The position numbers were made by a program, and so were the translations under genes. Shown here piece after piece: positions 8,307 through 20,219 of a stretch of DNA of 64,000 nucleotides. The notes under the pieces are model-generated. The model was given only the letters and a program-made list of their open reading frames with translations. It was not told the DNA's origin and did no database searches. The DNA is from Acanthococcus lagerstroemiae (lineage: Eukaryota; Arthropoda; Insecta; Hemiptera; Eriococcidae). The stretch lies in NCBI GenBank assembly GCA_031841125.1, contig CM063110.1:24051626-24115625 (forward strand), read 5' to 3'. Each line of letters begins with the position of its first letter. The stretch's first letter is position 1.

Positions 8307-11300
8307 CATAACACTATTTTTCGTGAGTGTCGCATACCTCGGTTCCAAATGGCTCAAATTTCACTTTTCTGGCGTCGATCGTTAACCAACTACTCTACAA
8401 CAACTATCTAATGTTTAATTTCTGGATGAATTCCATTTGACTAACATAATACTCGTAAATCCTCCAAGTTACACACAAAACATGTCGGAGCACTTTCTAC
8501 GTTACTGGAAAGTCATCAAGCGGCATATCGCGCACCAGTGGACTATTATCTTGATAAAAACAACTGTACAGGGTTGCCATATCATTAAAAACAACTTTGC
8601 TATACTTTTTTAATGCAGTCTAAAGCATTGCAGTCAAGATCGGTACACTGGGCCTTATATCGGGGATCCGGGCCTTATTGGGCCTATCTAACTTATGCAA
8701 TAAAATTCGTTTTTCCTCATGATAGACGAAGAAGTATATTTAGCTTTAATTTATTATTTTAGTCCATTCATAGCAAATGGGAGGGGAGGAGGAAAGGTCA
8801 TTTATTTTCAGATTTCGATTTTGTTAGACACCCTGTGTATGTGTATTGAGAGTTAAGTGTATGGTATGGTACTACTAATTGCAGTATCACATGTCACTAA
8901 TTCGTTTACAAATTTTTTATAACTACAAGTATGAATATAATTATTGGCCTTTAAATTTGAAGGGGGGGGGGTAATTTTGATCATTTCTATCCCCCAAAAA
9001 ATTTGTGGGAGGGGTAAGTATTACCCATCTACCTTCCTCAGTGACGCCTATGATGATTGGAAATCGGTGAAGACACGTAGGATTCATCGAAATTCTGTTA
9101 TAACCTAGTGAGACTACTTTTGAACTCCTCATGAAGGCCAAACTCAGGGGATAGCCCGCGAGGCCGGGAACTTGGGATCTTTACTAATGCAGAGGGTAAA
9201 GAAGGGCCGCTGAAAAGTGCATGTTTTTGATAGTCAAGTTTTTGTTTCCTATTGTCTTTCGCCTTTCGACTAAAAAAATGTAAAAAAATGGGGGCCTCGC
9301 CAAGTCTGTACCCTCGAAACCTCCAAGGATCCAAAGGGCGTACCTCAACTCGTTTCACGTGCTAGGCAATCACGCGCGTGATTTTATACGCAGCAACTTG
9401 AATTTTTGATATGTTGTACAAATATGTTTGAGCTTCAAGATGCCGGTTTATCTTTGTCGCTAACATTATTAGTTCTCGAGTTACCCCATAAGTCTCAGTA
9501 GTTTTTGGACAACTTTTGTATTTCATATTCGATACTTTATGCCATTCCAACATGAGCGAAATGTAAAGTGCTGCAGAGAGGACACTAAGGAAAAGGGAAG
9601 GGACTAAACCTGAACGGGCTAGGGATAAAACCATTTCCTTTTAATATTATCTGCCATATAACAGGTTTTTCATGTCCAGTTCAGAAGTATATTATGGTAA
9701 ATCTACCTACACACTAAAATATTGAACGTGAATACAGCTGAAATGACCGGCGTTCTACCCCCGAATGAAATCTACAAACTAGTCGTAAATTCAAGTAAAA
9801 AATGAAACCGAGTACTCACGCTAAATTGAGTGTTCAATGGGGCTGCGAAAATCAGAATTAAAAAAAATAAAAATAAATAATGGGCAGGTTTTTCACGATG
9901 TCGATGGGCACGTTAAAACAGGTTATTGCGAATGAGGGAGACACTTACACGTAGATACGTGTAGGTACCCTCGTTATTTATACGGGTTTAAGTTGCTCGC
10001 GAAAAACGTCAAACTTGTAAATTCGACGCGACCGTTATTTCGAGCTACGTCGAAAAATCATTTGTAAAGCTGAACTGAAATTGCCGATGAACACCCTTGA
10101 TTTTTTACCTTCCTCATCTACGGTATATGAGAAAAAGGTGTTTTTCTCTGTTTTTATGTCCGTACTTGGCTCCTCAACTAGATTGTGTCGTGGAATAAAG
10201 TTTTTGAATGTTAGTGACCAAAACAACTTTTCGAAGAAAAAAGAAAAAAAAAAAAAAACTTTTAAGGTTTTGAAATACTGAAATGATCTCACTAAAATTG
10301 CTCTAATTTTGTTTTCGCGCAAGATAGGGGATATGGGTGCGATTTTTGAACTTTTGAGACTGTTTTACATAGAATCCCCCCCCCCCCCTCAAAAAAAAAG
10401 TGAAAACCAATTTTTTGATCGCTAACACCCAAACCTTATTCTGTGACATGAAAAATATATTGCAATCCTCAGGATTTCTAGATTTCATTGAGGAATAGAA
10501 AGTTTTTATAAACAAATTCTGAAATATGCATTTTAAAAGCTGTAATAAAGCTTTCAAGTTGTGTTGCATGGATGTCTATATATGCGTGAGGGCACCATTT
10601 CGTGTATGATAACGCGAAGCGTTGCCATTGTGACAATGACATGCAATGTAAATGTTGCCAATATGCCGGAGCGAATTTATTGCCAACTACAATACCTTCC
10701 TAAAGCGATGTAACGACCAAAGAATTGTTTACTGCAAGCAAATTACTTTTGCTGTGTGGCTGACACCCAGTTGACAATGAGGCCACTCACAATTTGTGAA
10801 CATCACTCAGTAATCACATGACGTGAAATAATGCTGAGTGATCACTCCGCACACACTATTTTAAAATGATGAGATATTGAACACTCACAAAATGTTTGGT
10901 GAGTGCTCTCCAAATTGTCAATCGGGAATTTGATTACGTATCTTGATAAAGGGAATGAACATGCTATCAGCTTAAGTTACCTACTTCACCTTATTCTTAT
11001 TCACAGTTCCGTGATCTGTTTCTTTCTCATCGTTATCAGCTTATGTTACTTTCTGACGGTTTTGACATTGATATGTCTAATGACTTGTCAAGTGAAAGAG
11101 ATAAATTCCGCAGAAAACATTCCGCAGGAAAACGTTACCACAGTAATGTAGTTGCCTATTCCTCTTTACGCGATCATTCGTTCCACCACCTTTTGACCGG
11201 CTGACACGAAGAATGCCGAGGGACGCCGGGAATGGAGGAATGGAGAAGACACTGAAAAATTTGGGTGTGCACGTCAACGCAGTCGCCTGGACGACATATC

Positions 11301-12045
11301 CATGTAACAATATGTCCTTCCCTGCAGCGGTCAGACTCTTCTATTTAGTAACTCACCAACAACGTGAAGTCGATTCTTAGTTTTGCACTCAAATTCGGAT
11401 ACGTGAGGTTAATACATCATCATTATTAACTAACGTGTCTGTATAGTTTTGCAGCGCTTACCTGTAAACAAAAAGAGAAAATAAACATTAGAAAAAGTAT
11501 CAACTACATACAGTTTTATTTACAACGAGGAATAATTGATTAAGACATCGGTGGCGTAGTGAAGGGGAGGGTGACACCTCAACAAATCTTCGGAATTATT
11601 TTCGGCAAATTTGACCATTTAGTCGGCATTTTGGACTGCCAGTTGGCCGAACAAGAAAACTGTTATATAGTCTCTTTTTTTTCACATAAAGGATTAAAAA
11701 TCTTTTGTTCTGAGTTTCAAAAAACGGGTCCCGGGGTGATTTGCATCCCTACTGTTCGCTAAAGTCGGTGAGACCAAAAACACGACAAAAATTCAACGTT
11801 TTCCCACAAGTCCAGTGTTAATATAATATATGGTAAATGAAAGGGAGTTATATTAAACCACTGTTTGTGGCATTTTGAAAGCAATTACGAAAAACTTATA
11901 AGAGACCATATTTATGTAAAATTCAATGAGGAACAATTTTTGTTTGAAAAGTTTTCCCCTACGGTCAATATTTTTCGAGATTCTTGGGACAAACCGATGT
12001 TGGTGGATCTATCAGCCCAGAGTGAGGGCTTAAGGACGCCTGAAT
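8307..12045. other. Intergenic, no gene recognised
   Basis: No supported gene in about 3.7 kb. Homopolymer tracts occur at 8961-8970 (G), 10242-10258 (A) and 10377-10387 (C). The open frames here are short, with composition following base bias. A weak inverted pair built on CACTCA occurs near 10790-10910. Confidence 0.5.
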
Positions 12046-12049
12046 TCTC

Positions 12050-12190
12050 GAGTACTTTTAGTACGTTAATCAATACTACCGTCAAACCCGCTGTGCCGAA
12101 ATTCAACTTTCCAAGAATATTTTCCTCAATCCTGTCGAATATTGTACTGGTACCTACATTGCTCTCAAGTAAAAAACTATTGAACCAAAT
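12050..12190 (+). repeat. Dispersed repeat A, copy 1
   Basis: About 120-140 bp from TACTTTTAGTACGTT through ATCAATACTACCGTCAA to the GTCGAAT..TGTACT area, matched by 16265-16405 in the same orientation. It abuts the RTE remnant at 12.2 kb. Identity is partial. Unclassified. Confidence 0.65.
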
Positions 12191-12194
12191 TTTG

Positions 12195-12870
12195 GAAAAA
12201 ACAGGAGAATACAATATATGCCATTGAACGCCATGTTTATAGACTTCAGTAAAGCATTTGACTGAGTCACACGTGCGGTAGTTTGGGAAGCATTACGAAA
12301 GCAAGGGTAAGTAGAGACATCGTGGAAGTACTCAAGAAAATATATGAGAAAGCTTCAGCTTATGCGAGATTGAAGAGGGTCGGCGGTCGGGGAAGAATTT
12401 GGAATACGAAAAGTGGTAAAACAGGGAACCCGCTTTTCTCGAAACTGTTCCACACAGGTTTAGAATAAAGTTTTGGAAATCTAAGCTGGAAGGAGAAGGG
12501 TTTAAAGATCAGTGGCCAGTGATTGAATAATTTACTGTTCGTCAATGACATAGTATTACTGAGCAATGACCTGAAGGAGTGGCAAACTTTGACCGAGGAA
12601 CTCAGTGTCGAAAGCATGAAGGTCGGACTGTCAATAAATACACGTCGAAGACCAAGGTAATGACCAACATACGTGCGGAAAGATTTTCAGCGAGGGGAAA
12701 CGGAATTGAAATTGTAAAATTATACAATTACTTTAGTCAAATGGTTGTATTCGAGGGGAGGAGAAAACTGAAGTTAAGGGCGAGGGCAGCGAAAGTTTGG
12801 AAAAACTTCTGGGCGCGCTGAGAGATGCTGAAAGGCAATCTACCGATGAGAATAAAAATAAAAACTTTAT
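12195..12870 (+). pseudogene. RTE-like reverse transcriptase remnant (palm)
   Basis: RT box A reads MFIDFSKAFD and is followed at once by an in-frame TGA (about 12262). Then, in another frame, come VVWEALRKQG, IVEVLKKIYEKASAYARL and GNPLFSKLFHTGLE. The catalytic box appears as LLFVNDIVLLS (12538-12549), where Y/F-A-D-D would be expected, so the first catalytic Asp is Asn. KEWQTLTEEL, GLSIN and IEIVKLYNYF with KVWKNFW follow, matching RTE order. Several stops and shifts interrupt it. Divergence suggests it is older than the copies at 1.6 and 27 kb. Confidence 0.82.
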
Positions 12871-13332
12871 AAGTAGGGCAAAAATGGGAAGTACATTGAC
12901 CGAATCCATTTGAAATGTACAGAGAAACGTGGCCTAATTCTTCTTCGGAGCGAAATTTGGCGTCAAATTTTAGGACCGTGACGTCAACTGATCGAGTATA
13001 TATAGTTAATATAGCTGACTACAGGAACCGAGGTGAAAAATAGTATTAAATTATAATGGACGGCATTTCTACTCGGTAAGATTTTACTATTTACATTTAA
13101 CAATATTGGGTATACGGTATTTCAGAATCCCTAAAAGCACTGTAGATGAATAACTTGAATGTTGCTCTCGGCTCTTGGGCGATTAATTCTCTCACTTCTG
13201 TTCTAGTCGTACACGAATGGCGTAATGGCTGAAGTCGATAAATACGAGTAGAATGGATCTTTTCGCCAAAGATGAAAATCTCACCGTGTCTACCAGAAGG
13301 TGCCTGGGGCTCGTATTAAATCTATAAATTAA
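12871..13332. other. Intergenic, nothing recognised
   Basis: AT-rich spacer between the RTE remnant and the second hairpin/tRNA-like element. No open frame or repeat of note. Confidence 0.5.
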
Positions 13333-13950
13333 TTTTTATACTACTTGATCAGAAAGGCAGTGTTTGACAAGAAGTGCCGCCTATCATTCATGTAGCGAGT
13401 GCTAACGAAACCTGCATGTAAAGTAAACGTCCCTCAATGTAAAGCGTTTTTACGTGAAAAAATTTTCTGGCTAGTAATTTTGTATCGGGGAATCGAACCC
13501 GCGTCCATTGAAACATTTGACTGAAATGCAGCGATCATCTCTAACCACTCGGCCATGGAGCAAATTACAAAGTAGCGACTTAAAAACGCATTTAAATATT
13601 CACGACGTAGTACAACTGTTACCTGTTTGTTGTTAACCGTCACTGCGTTTTTGCTGGCCACTAACTGTGTATGCTATTTGTCCACGTGAACAAACTGAAG
13701 ACAAGACTGTGATACTGTACTTTGTAGTAATTAACTGAGCAAATTAAATTTTTGAATTAATTATGCACACAAAAATCACCTGTCTATAATTTAAATAAAT
13801 AAATAGATAGATAAAAAAAAAAATACAGACCATGTCAGCGAAAAAATTGCCGCTTCTGATCAAGTAGTATAAAAAATATCTTTCACAACAAGAGCCAAAA
13901 GTGAGTTTACATGTAAACACTCACTTTGGACTCTTGGTGTGTATTATACT
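13333..13950 (-). mobile_element. Hairpin-ended inverted-repeat element with tRNA-like core, copy 2
   Basis: Reverse-complement relative of 3470-4095 over its whole length. The inverted ends are TTTTTATACTACTTGATC (13333) and GATCAAGTAGTATAAAAA (13858-13875). The outer hairpin (13889-13938) has arms AGAGCCAAAAGTGAGTTTAC / GTAAACACTCACTTTGGACTCT. The tRNA-like segment at 13488-13556 has better A/B boxes than copy 1. The minus-strand open frame at 13434-13661 runs across the tRNA-like part and is not a gene. Confidence 0.78.
13488..13556 (-). promoter_or_regulatory. tRNA-like module in copy 2
   Basis: On the minus strand TGGCCGAGTGGTTAGAG (A box) is followed by GGGTTCGATTCCCCG (B box). A 5-bp anticodon-like stem (GCATT/AATGT) can be drawn, but position 33 is not T and the acceptor stem is absent. 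It is a tRNA relic or a promoter cassette, not a functional tRNA. Confidence 0.6.
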
Positions 13951-14698
13951 ATTTTCTTATAAGTAAATGAATTCGTGTATAACTTTACGTGTAAAAAACA
14001 TGATCTATTTGAAATCTTTGTTAATAATTTTACTGGATTTTATATCGTAAGTTGGATTACAAATATAAATAACATTGAAACGGAAATGCTTCCAGAAAAT
14101 GTAACATTTATGAGAAAGCTAATGCATTAAGACGATTTATAAAACGTGTAGGAAGAAAGGACTGTGAAAATAGTGAAGGACTTGCAATAAACAGAATCTA
14201 CAGTAGTACGTTTTTTACTTTTTTCATGAAAAAATGGAAATGAAAGTGAAGCCTGAAGAATGAAGTAACCAACATAAAGAAGGTGAAGCCCGTGAAGCCT
14301 GGAGAATAAAGCAACCAGCTCAATGTAGAACAAACACCAGCGCTGTTCTCATGCAGTGGCGCGTGTACGAACTAAAAATGAATTTTGTCAAATACGCTCG
14401 AGTTGCCCATCTATATAAGAAATATATAATAAATTACTTGTCTATGGTCTCTTGTCTCCTGCATACCTGTACTTCTTGTTTTTACCAAACAGCTTTCTTC
14501 TTATTTTTATCATTCTCATGGCTCACTCTCTTTTTTCCTCCTTGATCGGCCAGGTAAGACATCCGTTTAGTTCACTTATAGTTTAAATGTTTCAGCACCC
14601 GCATGAAGATTTTCTTTTTCTCTCAATTAGATCTACTTTTGCTATTGATCAATTCACGCTCTTGTTCTACTCGCTCTCGTTTTTATATTTCAAATGCC
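13951..14698. other. Intergenic, short tandem duplication only
   Basis: The block GTGAAGCCTG(A/G)AGAAT occurs at about 14248 and again at about 14291, a two-unit duplication of roughly 43 bp. Otherwise no feature. Confidence 0.5.
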
Positions 14699-15796
14699 GG
14701 TGCTGTTCTAATGTGCTATCTACCGGCCATTGTCATCTACCACGGATGGAGTGATGTAGTATGCGATCTACCGTATTAATACATCATGTACTTAGAATTA
14801 GGAAACGCAAAGATAAATTCACAGTTTTACCTGTTGCACTTTGATATAATATGAATGTTGAAAACAGAAAATGATATCTTCTTGGGTAAAAAACACAATA
14901 AAAAAAAATTACATAAGGCTTTATACCAAAACAAGCTTTAAAGATACAGAAATCGCGCAAGAACCTAAACATACTGTTGAATATATCTGTTAGATACATG
15001 AGCAGAGCTGCAAAGCAGTAGAATTCCCCAAGCCTGTTAAGGCTTAGTGCACTACCCGAACTTGGAATAATAACACATATCAAGGAAAGCACGAAGCAAA
15101 CTGTATTTTAATATAGACAACCATAGGTATGGCACAACTACGTTAAAGCAACGAATGCGAGCATCGAATAACCAACAGACACCAGAGGTGCTGTACATGT
15201 AAGGAATATGTGTATGCACTAACATGATGGGATGAGTAAGCTAGTACAGAGCGCGTCAAGGCACACTGACAGGCCGTTATACGGCGGACCGGCGTCAGGG
15301 CCGCCAACCATTATATTATGTATTTCAACACAAATACTGTTTTTCGTTGATCATTAAGCTTAGTATTTCTGTAAGTACACTTGCAAAGGATATATTGGGA
15401 TGCCTCTTCCGATAAGCAGGTCCAGCAAGATGAATCACCTCTGACAGTTTGTGGTAACAGTTCCAATTCAGACGTGGTATGTACTGCCGCCTGCTTGCCG
15501 GGAACAAAGCCTTGAGCCGCGGACTCTCAGGATTCCTCGGATCACTGAGGAAAGCAGCCAGTGCGGCCTGTATGTTCCTCGCCGAGTGGGTTCTCCGCAC
15601 TGTAGCCGGCCAGCATTACAGTCTTGAGACCCTCGAGCACTCCACGAGTGTACATCGCATACCAAGGAAAGATTTTTCTGCATTGTTCATCTGCGAGTAG
15701 TAGATTACATACTAGAACAGATGTACTACCCGCGATTTGGTAGATAACGTATCAGAACAGAATAACGGCTGGTAGATAGCATATTAGAACAGCACC
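14699..15796. mobile_element. DNA transposon with 30-bp terminal inverted repeats
   Basis: Left end GGTGCTGTTCTAATGTGCTA (14699 on) is the inverted match of the right end, which finishes TAGAACAGCACC at 15796. About 28 of the first 30 positions agree. The flanks CAAATGCC (14691-14698) and CAAATACC (15797-15804) look like an 8-bp target duplication with one change. Further inverted similarity (ATCTACC words) extends inward. The interior holds an unrecognised minus-strand coding-like stretch. An 8-bp duplication fits several superfamilies, so I leave the family open. Confidence 0.78.
15325..15700 (-). pseudogene. Unrecognised ORF fragment inside the 14.7-15.8 kb transposon
   Basis: A GC-richer patch with a 91-codon minus-strand frame (ending 15325). 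Its central part reads NPESPRLKALFPASRRQYIP, followed by LNWNCYHKLSE and GPAYRKRHPNIS. It sits centrally in an element with clear inverted ends, so a transposase or accessory remnant is likely, but I see no D-D-E/D triad and do not recognise it. Other frames over the same bases are also open, which weakens the case. Confidence 0.4.
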
Positions 15797-15804
15797 CAAA
15801 TACC

Positions 15805-16264
15805 TTCAGCTGCCGTCAGGACTAAACATTTCTCGCATAAATCTCGGAAGACCCGCAAAGATAAGAATAAAAGATAAAATAAAGCAAAGAGAGATCCAAA
15901 AAATAATAGAATCACAAGATGTAGGTTGGAGAGTTAAAAAAAACTAAGCCAAACTTCGGAGGACACAGGACGATGGGAGGGTACAAATGAGGGAAGGTAG
16001 CTGAAGAATGGTCGCCCAGAGAGTGAAAAGAAATCAGAAGTAGACCGACAAGACTGAGGGACGAGTTGGCAACAGAATTTGGATATTATTGGGTAGAGTG
16101 GGACGGGATATGGGATGGTGGAAGTGAACGATGCCATGCCCGAAACTGGGTGCATTCGATGGCATGGCGGCCTCCCATATAACCGGGGTCAAATGAACGT
16201 TCGAATAAAGGCTGTAACAAAATAATACATTCAGCCCTCTAGGAGCTAGAGGACTCGGATTTTA
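15805..16264. other. Intergenic, nothing recognised
   Basis: Purine-rich sequence without gene or repeat signals I can support. Confidence 0.5.
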
Positions 16265-16405
16265 AGATACTTTTAGTACGTTCATCAATACTACCGTCAA
16301 GACTACTGTACTGAAATTCAGCTCCCCAAGAATTTTGTCCTCTGTATGTCGAATTGTACTCATCGTCCATTACTCGAGTAAAGTGCTCCAGCGAAGAATT
16401 CAAAG
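16265..16405 (+). repeat. Dispersed repeat A, copy 2
   Basis: Partner of 12050-12190: TACTTTTAGTACGTTCATC, then AATACTACCGTCAAG, GAAATTCAGCTCCCCAAGAA and GTCGAATTGTACT. Same order, diverged. Unclassified. Confidence 0.6.
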
Positions 16406-17685
16406 CGAACGGGGGAAGGGGAGGGATACGAAAACGAAACAACGTTGAAACATTGTAGCGAATAGTTTCTACATTTCGAAAGTGTAATTCTGTCGTAAAT
16501 GGCCTTCTCATTGATTAAGAGAAATTGTCTAGGTGAAGAAAGATACTGCGAGGGGGAGGGGTAGAAGGGACAAAACGAAACAGGAAGAATGATTGCAGGT
16601 TCTGATGAATCGACTGGATGAAGTTACTGACCGCGTGATATCCCAACCACGTTCGTGTTGGCCGCGTTATTTTCTCATTACACTTGAGAAAGACAAATGA
16701 ATTCTGGCCTTTCAACGCACCTTTTGAACCCCGACCAAACACAAAGAAATAATCTTGCGAAACGCAACGTTGTCCTCGAATTTAATAATAACGTGTAAAA
16801 AGTTAGCAGCACGTTTCGCCCCGTGCTGTGGTATGAATTTAATTTCGAGATCTTCGACGTCGGAAGGAACATTACACGGGCTTTGGCTTCGTTTATTTTC
16901 TTCTTCTTGCTCGTTTTTTCGCTCTCTTTTTTTTATATAAAATTACCCGAACTGGCGCGAATATACACCGAGAACATTTACAGCGTTACAGGTGCAGTTA
17001 CTCGCGAATTTATTCTCCTTAAAAATATAATACGCTCGACGATATTCCTCGGGTGCGAAAGCGTTGCTCGCAACAGATAACGAAAATTCGTTGTTAAATA
17101 TTAAGGATGCGTGTCTACGGTGTAAATGTTTGTGATTGATAAAAAAGAAAAAAAGAAAAAAAAAGTATAAATATTACCTTATCGCTCTTATTTGGTGTAG
17201 AAGAAAAAATATCAGCTCAGTTACGCACAGATCGAAATTACCGATCTACGAGCGGTTTGACATTTGGGCCCTTTTGTTTACTCGTGCGCAGGTTGAAAAT
17301 TGGTGAAAAATATAATTTTATTGAGAATTCTTTTCCCATTTTAGTTTACTAGGGTGTACCCTATTTCGACGAATCTCGAAATTTGATCGAGACACTTGCG
17401 TAAGTTCTTCCTCGTCACATAAGGTATAAAAAATAACATCAGCATTCTTCAGATTTCTTGAACAATATTAACTCGCGCCGCTGAGGCTTTGAAATTTAAC
17501 GTGGAACCTATACGAAGGTTTTTCAGAAGACACTTCATCGCCAAAGAATGTCTTTATTGAAGAAAGTAAGAAATAGACATAAAATGATAAAAATCAGCAA
17601 CGCATAAATCCCACTTTCAATAACTTTGTTCAGTTCGATGATGTCAAACTGTCCCCCTTAAAGTGGAAAGGTCGAATTTTGGAAA
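16406..17685. other. Intergenic; CpG-richer unique-looking stretch
   Basis: No gene supported. Around 16.75-17.1 kb the sequence is richer in CpG and looks less repetitive (CGCGAATATACACCG-type words also seen near 5.0 kb). A host non-coding region is possible, but nothing proves it. Confidence 0.4.
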
Positions 17686-18293
17686 CCAATTGAGTGTGTC
17701 GCGGCAAAAAGGGCACATGCAACGGAACGACGTTTTCAGAAAAACAGCTTTGAAGTTGGGTACATTCAGTGTTACCACTATATTGGCGTAAAATACTATT
17801 GTTGTTTTGATTCAAAACTTCACACTTTCACCTTCTGAAAAATCATGACGTTGCAATGAAACAATGCCTCGTTCATTTATATTTTCCTGTTTGTATTTGG
17901 TGAGTTATGTGCCATTTTTATGGCGACTTTTGTTTTCTACGTTGTATTCGGTACAAATAAGTTACGTGCCCTTTTTGTAGTAACTTTTTTCCCCACTTTC
18001 GGTAAATCATTAATCACTTGCCCGGATACCTAATTCTGTTTTTTACTCAATAATAGCACAGAAACGTGGTGCACAACTCGAAAAGGAGCACGACTAACGA
18101 TAACCATGACACGGCCGTTTTTTCCATATTTTTTCACATCATTCTCAAACATCTCTGTTGATAACAAACCGAGTTGGGAAGGTGGGGTAAATTGCATCAG
18201 ACCATAAAAAGTTCGTAGATTCCGAATCTGAAGTCGCCTCAAAAAGGGCACATAGTCGATATGTGCCCTTTTTGCCGCGACACACTCAATTGG
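17686..18293. mobile_element. 608-bp element with perfect 33-bp terminal inverted repeats
   Basis: 17686-17718 and 18261-18293 are exact reverse complements. Outermost bases are CCAATTGAGTGTGTCGCGGC. The outer CAATTG is itself a palindrome, so it could be either repeat end or a 6-bp (or AATT) target duplication. The word GTGCCCTTTTTG or a close variant recurs inside (about 17909, 17967, 18238 and 18262). The 73-codon minus-strand frame (18030-18251) is not recognised. Confidence 0.85.
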
Positions 18294-18421
18294 AGTCGAA
18301 TCAAAAACCTGATTCAGCTTTCTAGCTTAAGGATACAGAAAACGATTATTTCGATACTTTATTTAATTTTGAAAAGTTTTTTAATATTCAATGTTTTTTA
18401 AAATCGTTATTAATCTCTGAA

Positions 18422-19600
18422 CCAGTGGCAGATTTACCTATACGCTGACTACGCTGTTACGTAGGGCGGCACGTTTCCAGAAGCGGCAATTTTTTTCGAG
18501 AAGAATGTCTCCATTTCAAGAACTATCTCGTAAACTTGATTTTTGAGTCTTTTTTTGTTTTCGACCCCCCCCCCCTCGGCAGTGGTACCTTTTTTAAATT
18601 GTCAAAAATTTAAAAAAATTTTGATATTGAAATACAGTTGTATTATATTTTTCACCTTTGTTTCCTCTTACAAAAAAAAAACAAACAATTTTTTGGGAAG
18701 TTTTAAAAACATCGCTTAAAAAAAATAACATACTTAATGAAACAGTTTTTTAAATTTTTTAAATTTATTTTAGAAGTTTTAGAAAACTATGTTTTTCTAT
18801 TCATTCGTCTTCGCTGTCTTCTTCATCTTCGGTTTCTTCATCCTCGGTTTCTTCATCTTCGCTGTCTTTTTTGTTATTTTTCTCACCTTTCTTCATTGCG
18901 ACCACTTCTTCCGGCAATTGAGTTTTTTTTTTTCTGTGACCGGTTCCATCATGCTTCTGATGAATGGATCAGAGAACACGAGGAATCGGTTAGCAATATC
19001 GCGAATGGTGTCAATTCTTTTCGATTTGCGAGAAAATCGATCACGGAAAATTTTAAAAAACTTATGGCTTCTTTCTTGTGATTCTTCGCCGAGTAAGTCT
19101 AAAAAAATCAAACAATTATTAAGTGGAGTATAAAGTGTTTTGCAGTGTTTGTCGACACGGAGATACCTTCTTCAGCAGCACATTTTAATATTTCTTCTTC
19201 TAATTCAGCAACCGAATTTCCGATTTTTCCTTTTAATTTTTCAAAAATGAAAAGATGATTCAAACTTAGAAAATTGATTATAAAAAATCTAATACCACTC
19301 GCTTTACAGCCGAAAACCTAAATGTACCAAAAAATGAAACTTGACTACAAAAATGACCTAGATTTCAACACTCTACTCGATTTCTTTACAACTTTTGAAA
19401 TTTTCAAAAAGGTACCACCTCCCGTGGGGGGGGGGTTAAAATCAAAAAAGGACTCGAAAATCAAGTTCTACACGAAAAATGACATTGATTTTAACACCCA
19501 ACTCGATTTTTTTCACATTTTTGACAATTTTGGTAAAAATACCAATCCCCCCAAGGGGCCAAAAACAAAAAAGGACTGAAAAATCGAGTTCTGCGTGGTA
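18422..19600. mobile_element. hAT-like DNA element fragment with subterminal repeats
   Basis: The left edge CAGTGGCAGATTTACC, followed by ACGTAGGGCGGCA, looks like a hAT-type terminus. A block of about 125 bp ending in G- or C-runs (18495-18640) recurs inverted and doubled on the right (19348-19474 and 19475-19598), giving subterminal repeats. Between them lies a frameshifted minus-strand coding stretch with an acidic tail. The matching outer right terminus was not found, so the assignment is tentative. Confidence 0.5.
18801..19310 (-). pseudogene. Frameshifted transposon-associated ORF with acidic C-terminal tail
   Basis: Read on the minus strand, a fragment with VAELEEEILKCAAEEG leads, after a shift, to LDLLGEESQERSHKFFKIF and IDTIRDIANRFLVFSDPFI. 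A further slip in an A-run near 18935 gives a tail starting at MKKGEKNNKKD and ending in repeated E-D-E-E-T-E-D units with a stop at 18801-18803. The tail is highly acidic. I do not recognise the family. Its location between the subterminal repeats of a hAT-like fragment suggests a transposon gene. Plus-strand open frames here are antisense shadows of the acidic tail. Confidence 0.5.
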
Positions 19601-20219
19601 AATTACTCAGGTATAGACACTTTCAATAGTCCGTACAGTAAAATTTTTCAATACTTTTAGAATAATTAAAATAAGCCGGGTTTTTTCTTATCTACATAGC
19701 ATTTTCATGGCTTCAATGCCGCATAAGTATGAGATCCCGGCAGTATCCGGTAAAAAAATTATCACAGTCCCTTTCTACATACTTCAGTACACATTTTCTC
19801 GTATTCGTCGTTTTGGATACTTTTGGATATAAAAACTTATCGATAATATAGTAAAAAAAATTCATTACCGTTTCGTGAAAATTTGTTCAACTTTGACCCC
19901 GCATATATTGAAAATGAAAAAAGATACAGGTACGATGTTTGAATATTCGAAAAGTACTTACTTTTATCTTTCTCCATGATGATTCACGACATTAATACTA
20001 TTTTTTTTCTTAACAACAATAACATAAAACACACGCGCTATTTTGAACACGTTACACAGTAGCCGCTACTAACACGTTAGTACAACGTTCGGCACGCCCA
20101 TAACTCAGTAGTGGGGATACAACAGCTGATCACCAGTTGTTTTAACACCGTCGATGTATATGTTGTCGACGTAGCTAGACAGTTTGACGGTAACAAGAGT
20201 TTAATTTTTTGCTAGATGC
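19601..20219. other. Intergenic, nothing recognised
   Basis: AT-rich; no paired repeats or coding signals between the hAT-like fragment and the R1-like LINE. Confidence 0.5.

Noticed and set aside
18737..19133. Two 114-codon plus-strand frames rich in Phe/Leu/Arg
   Set aside because: They are antisense to the acidic-tailed minus-strand sequence.
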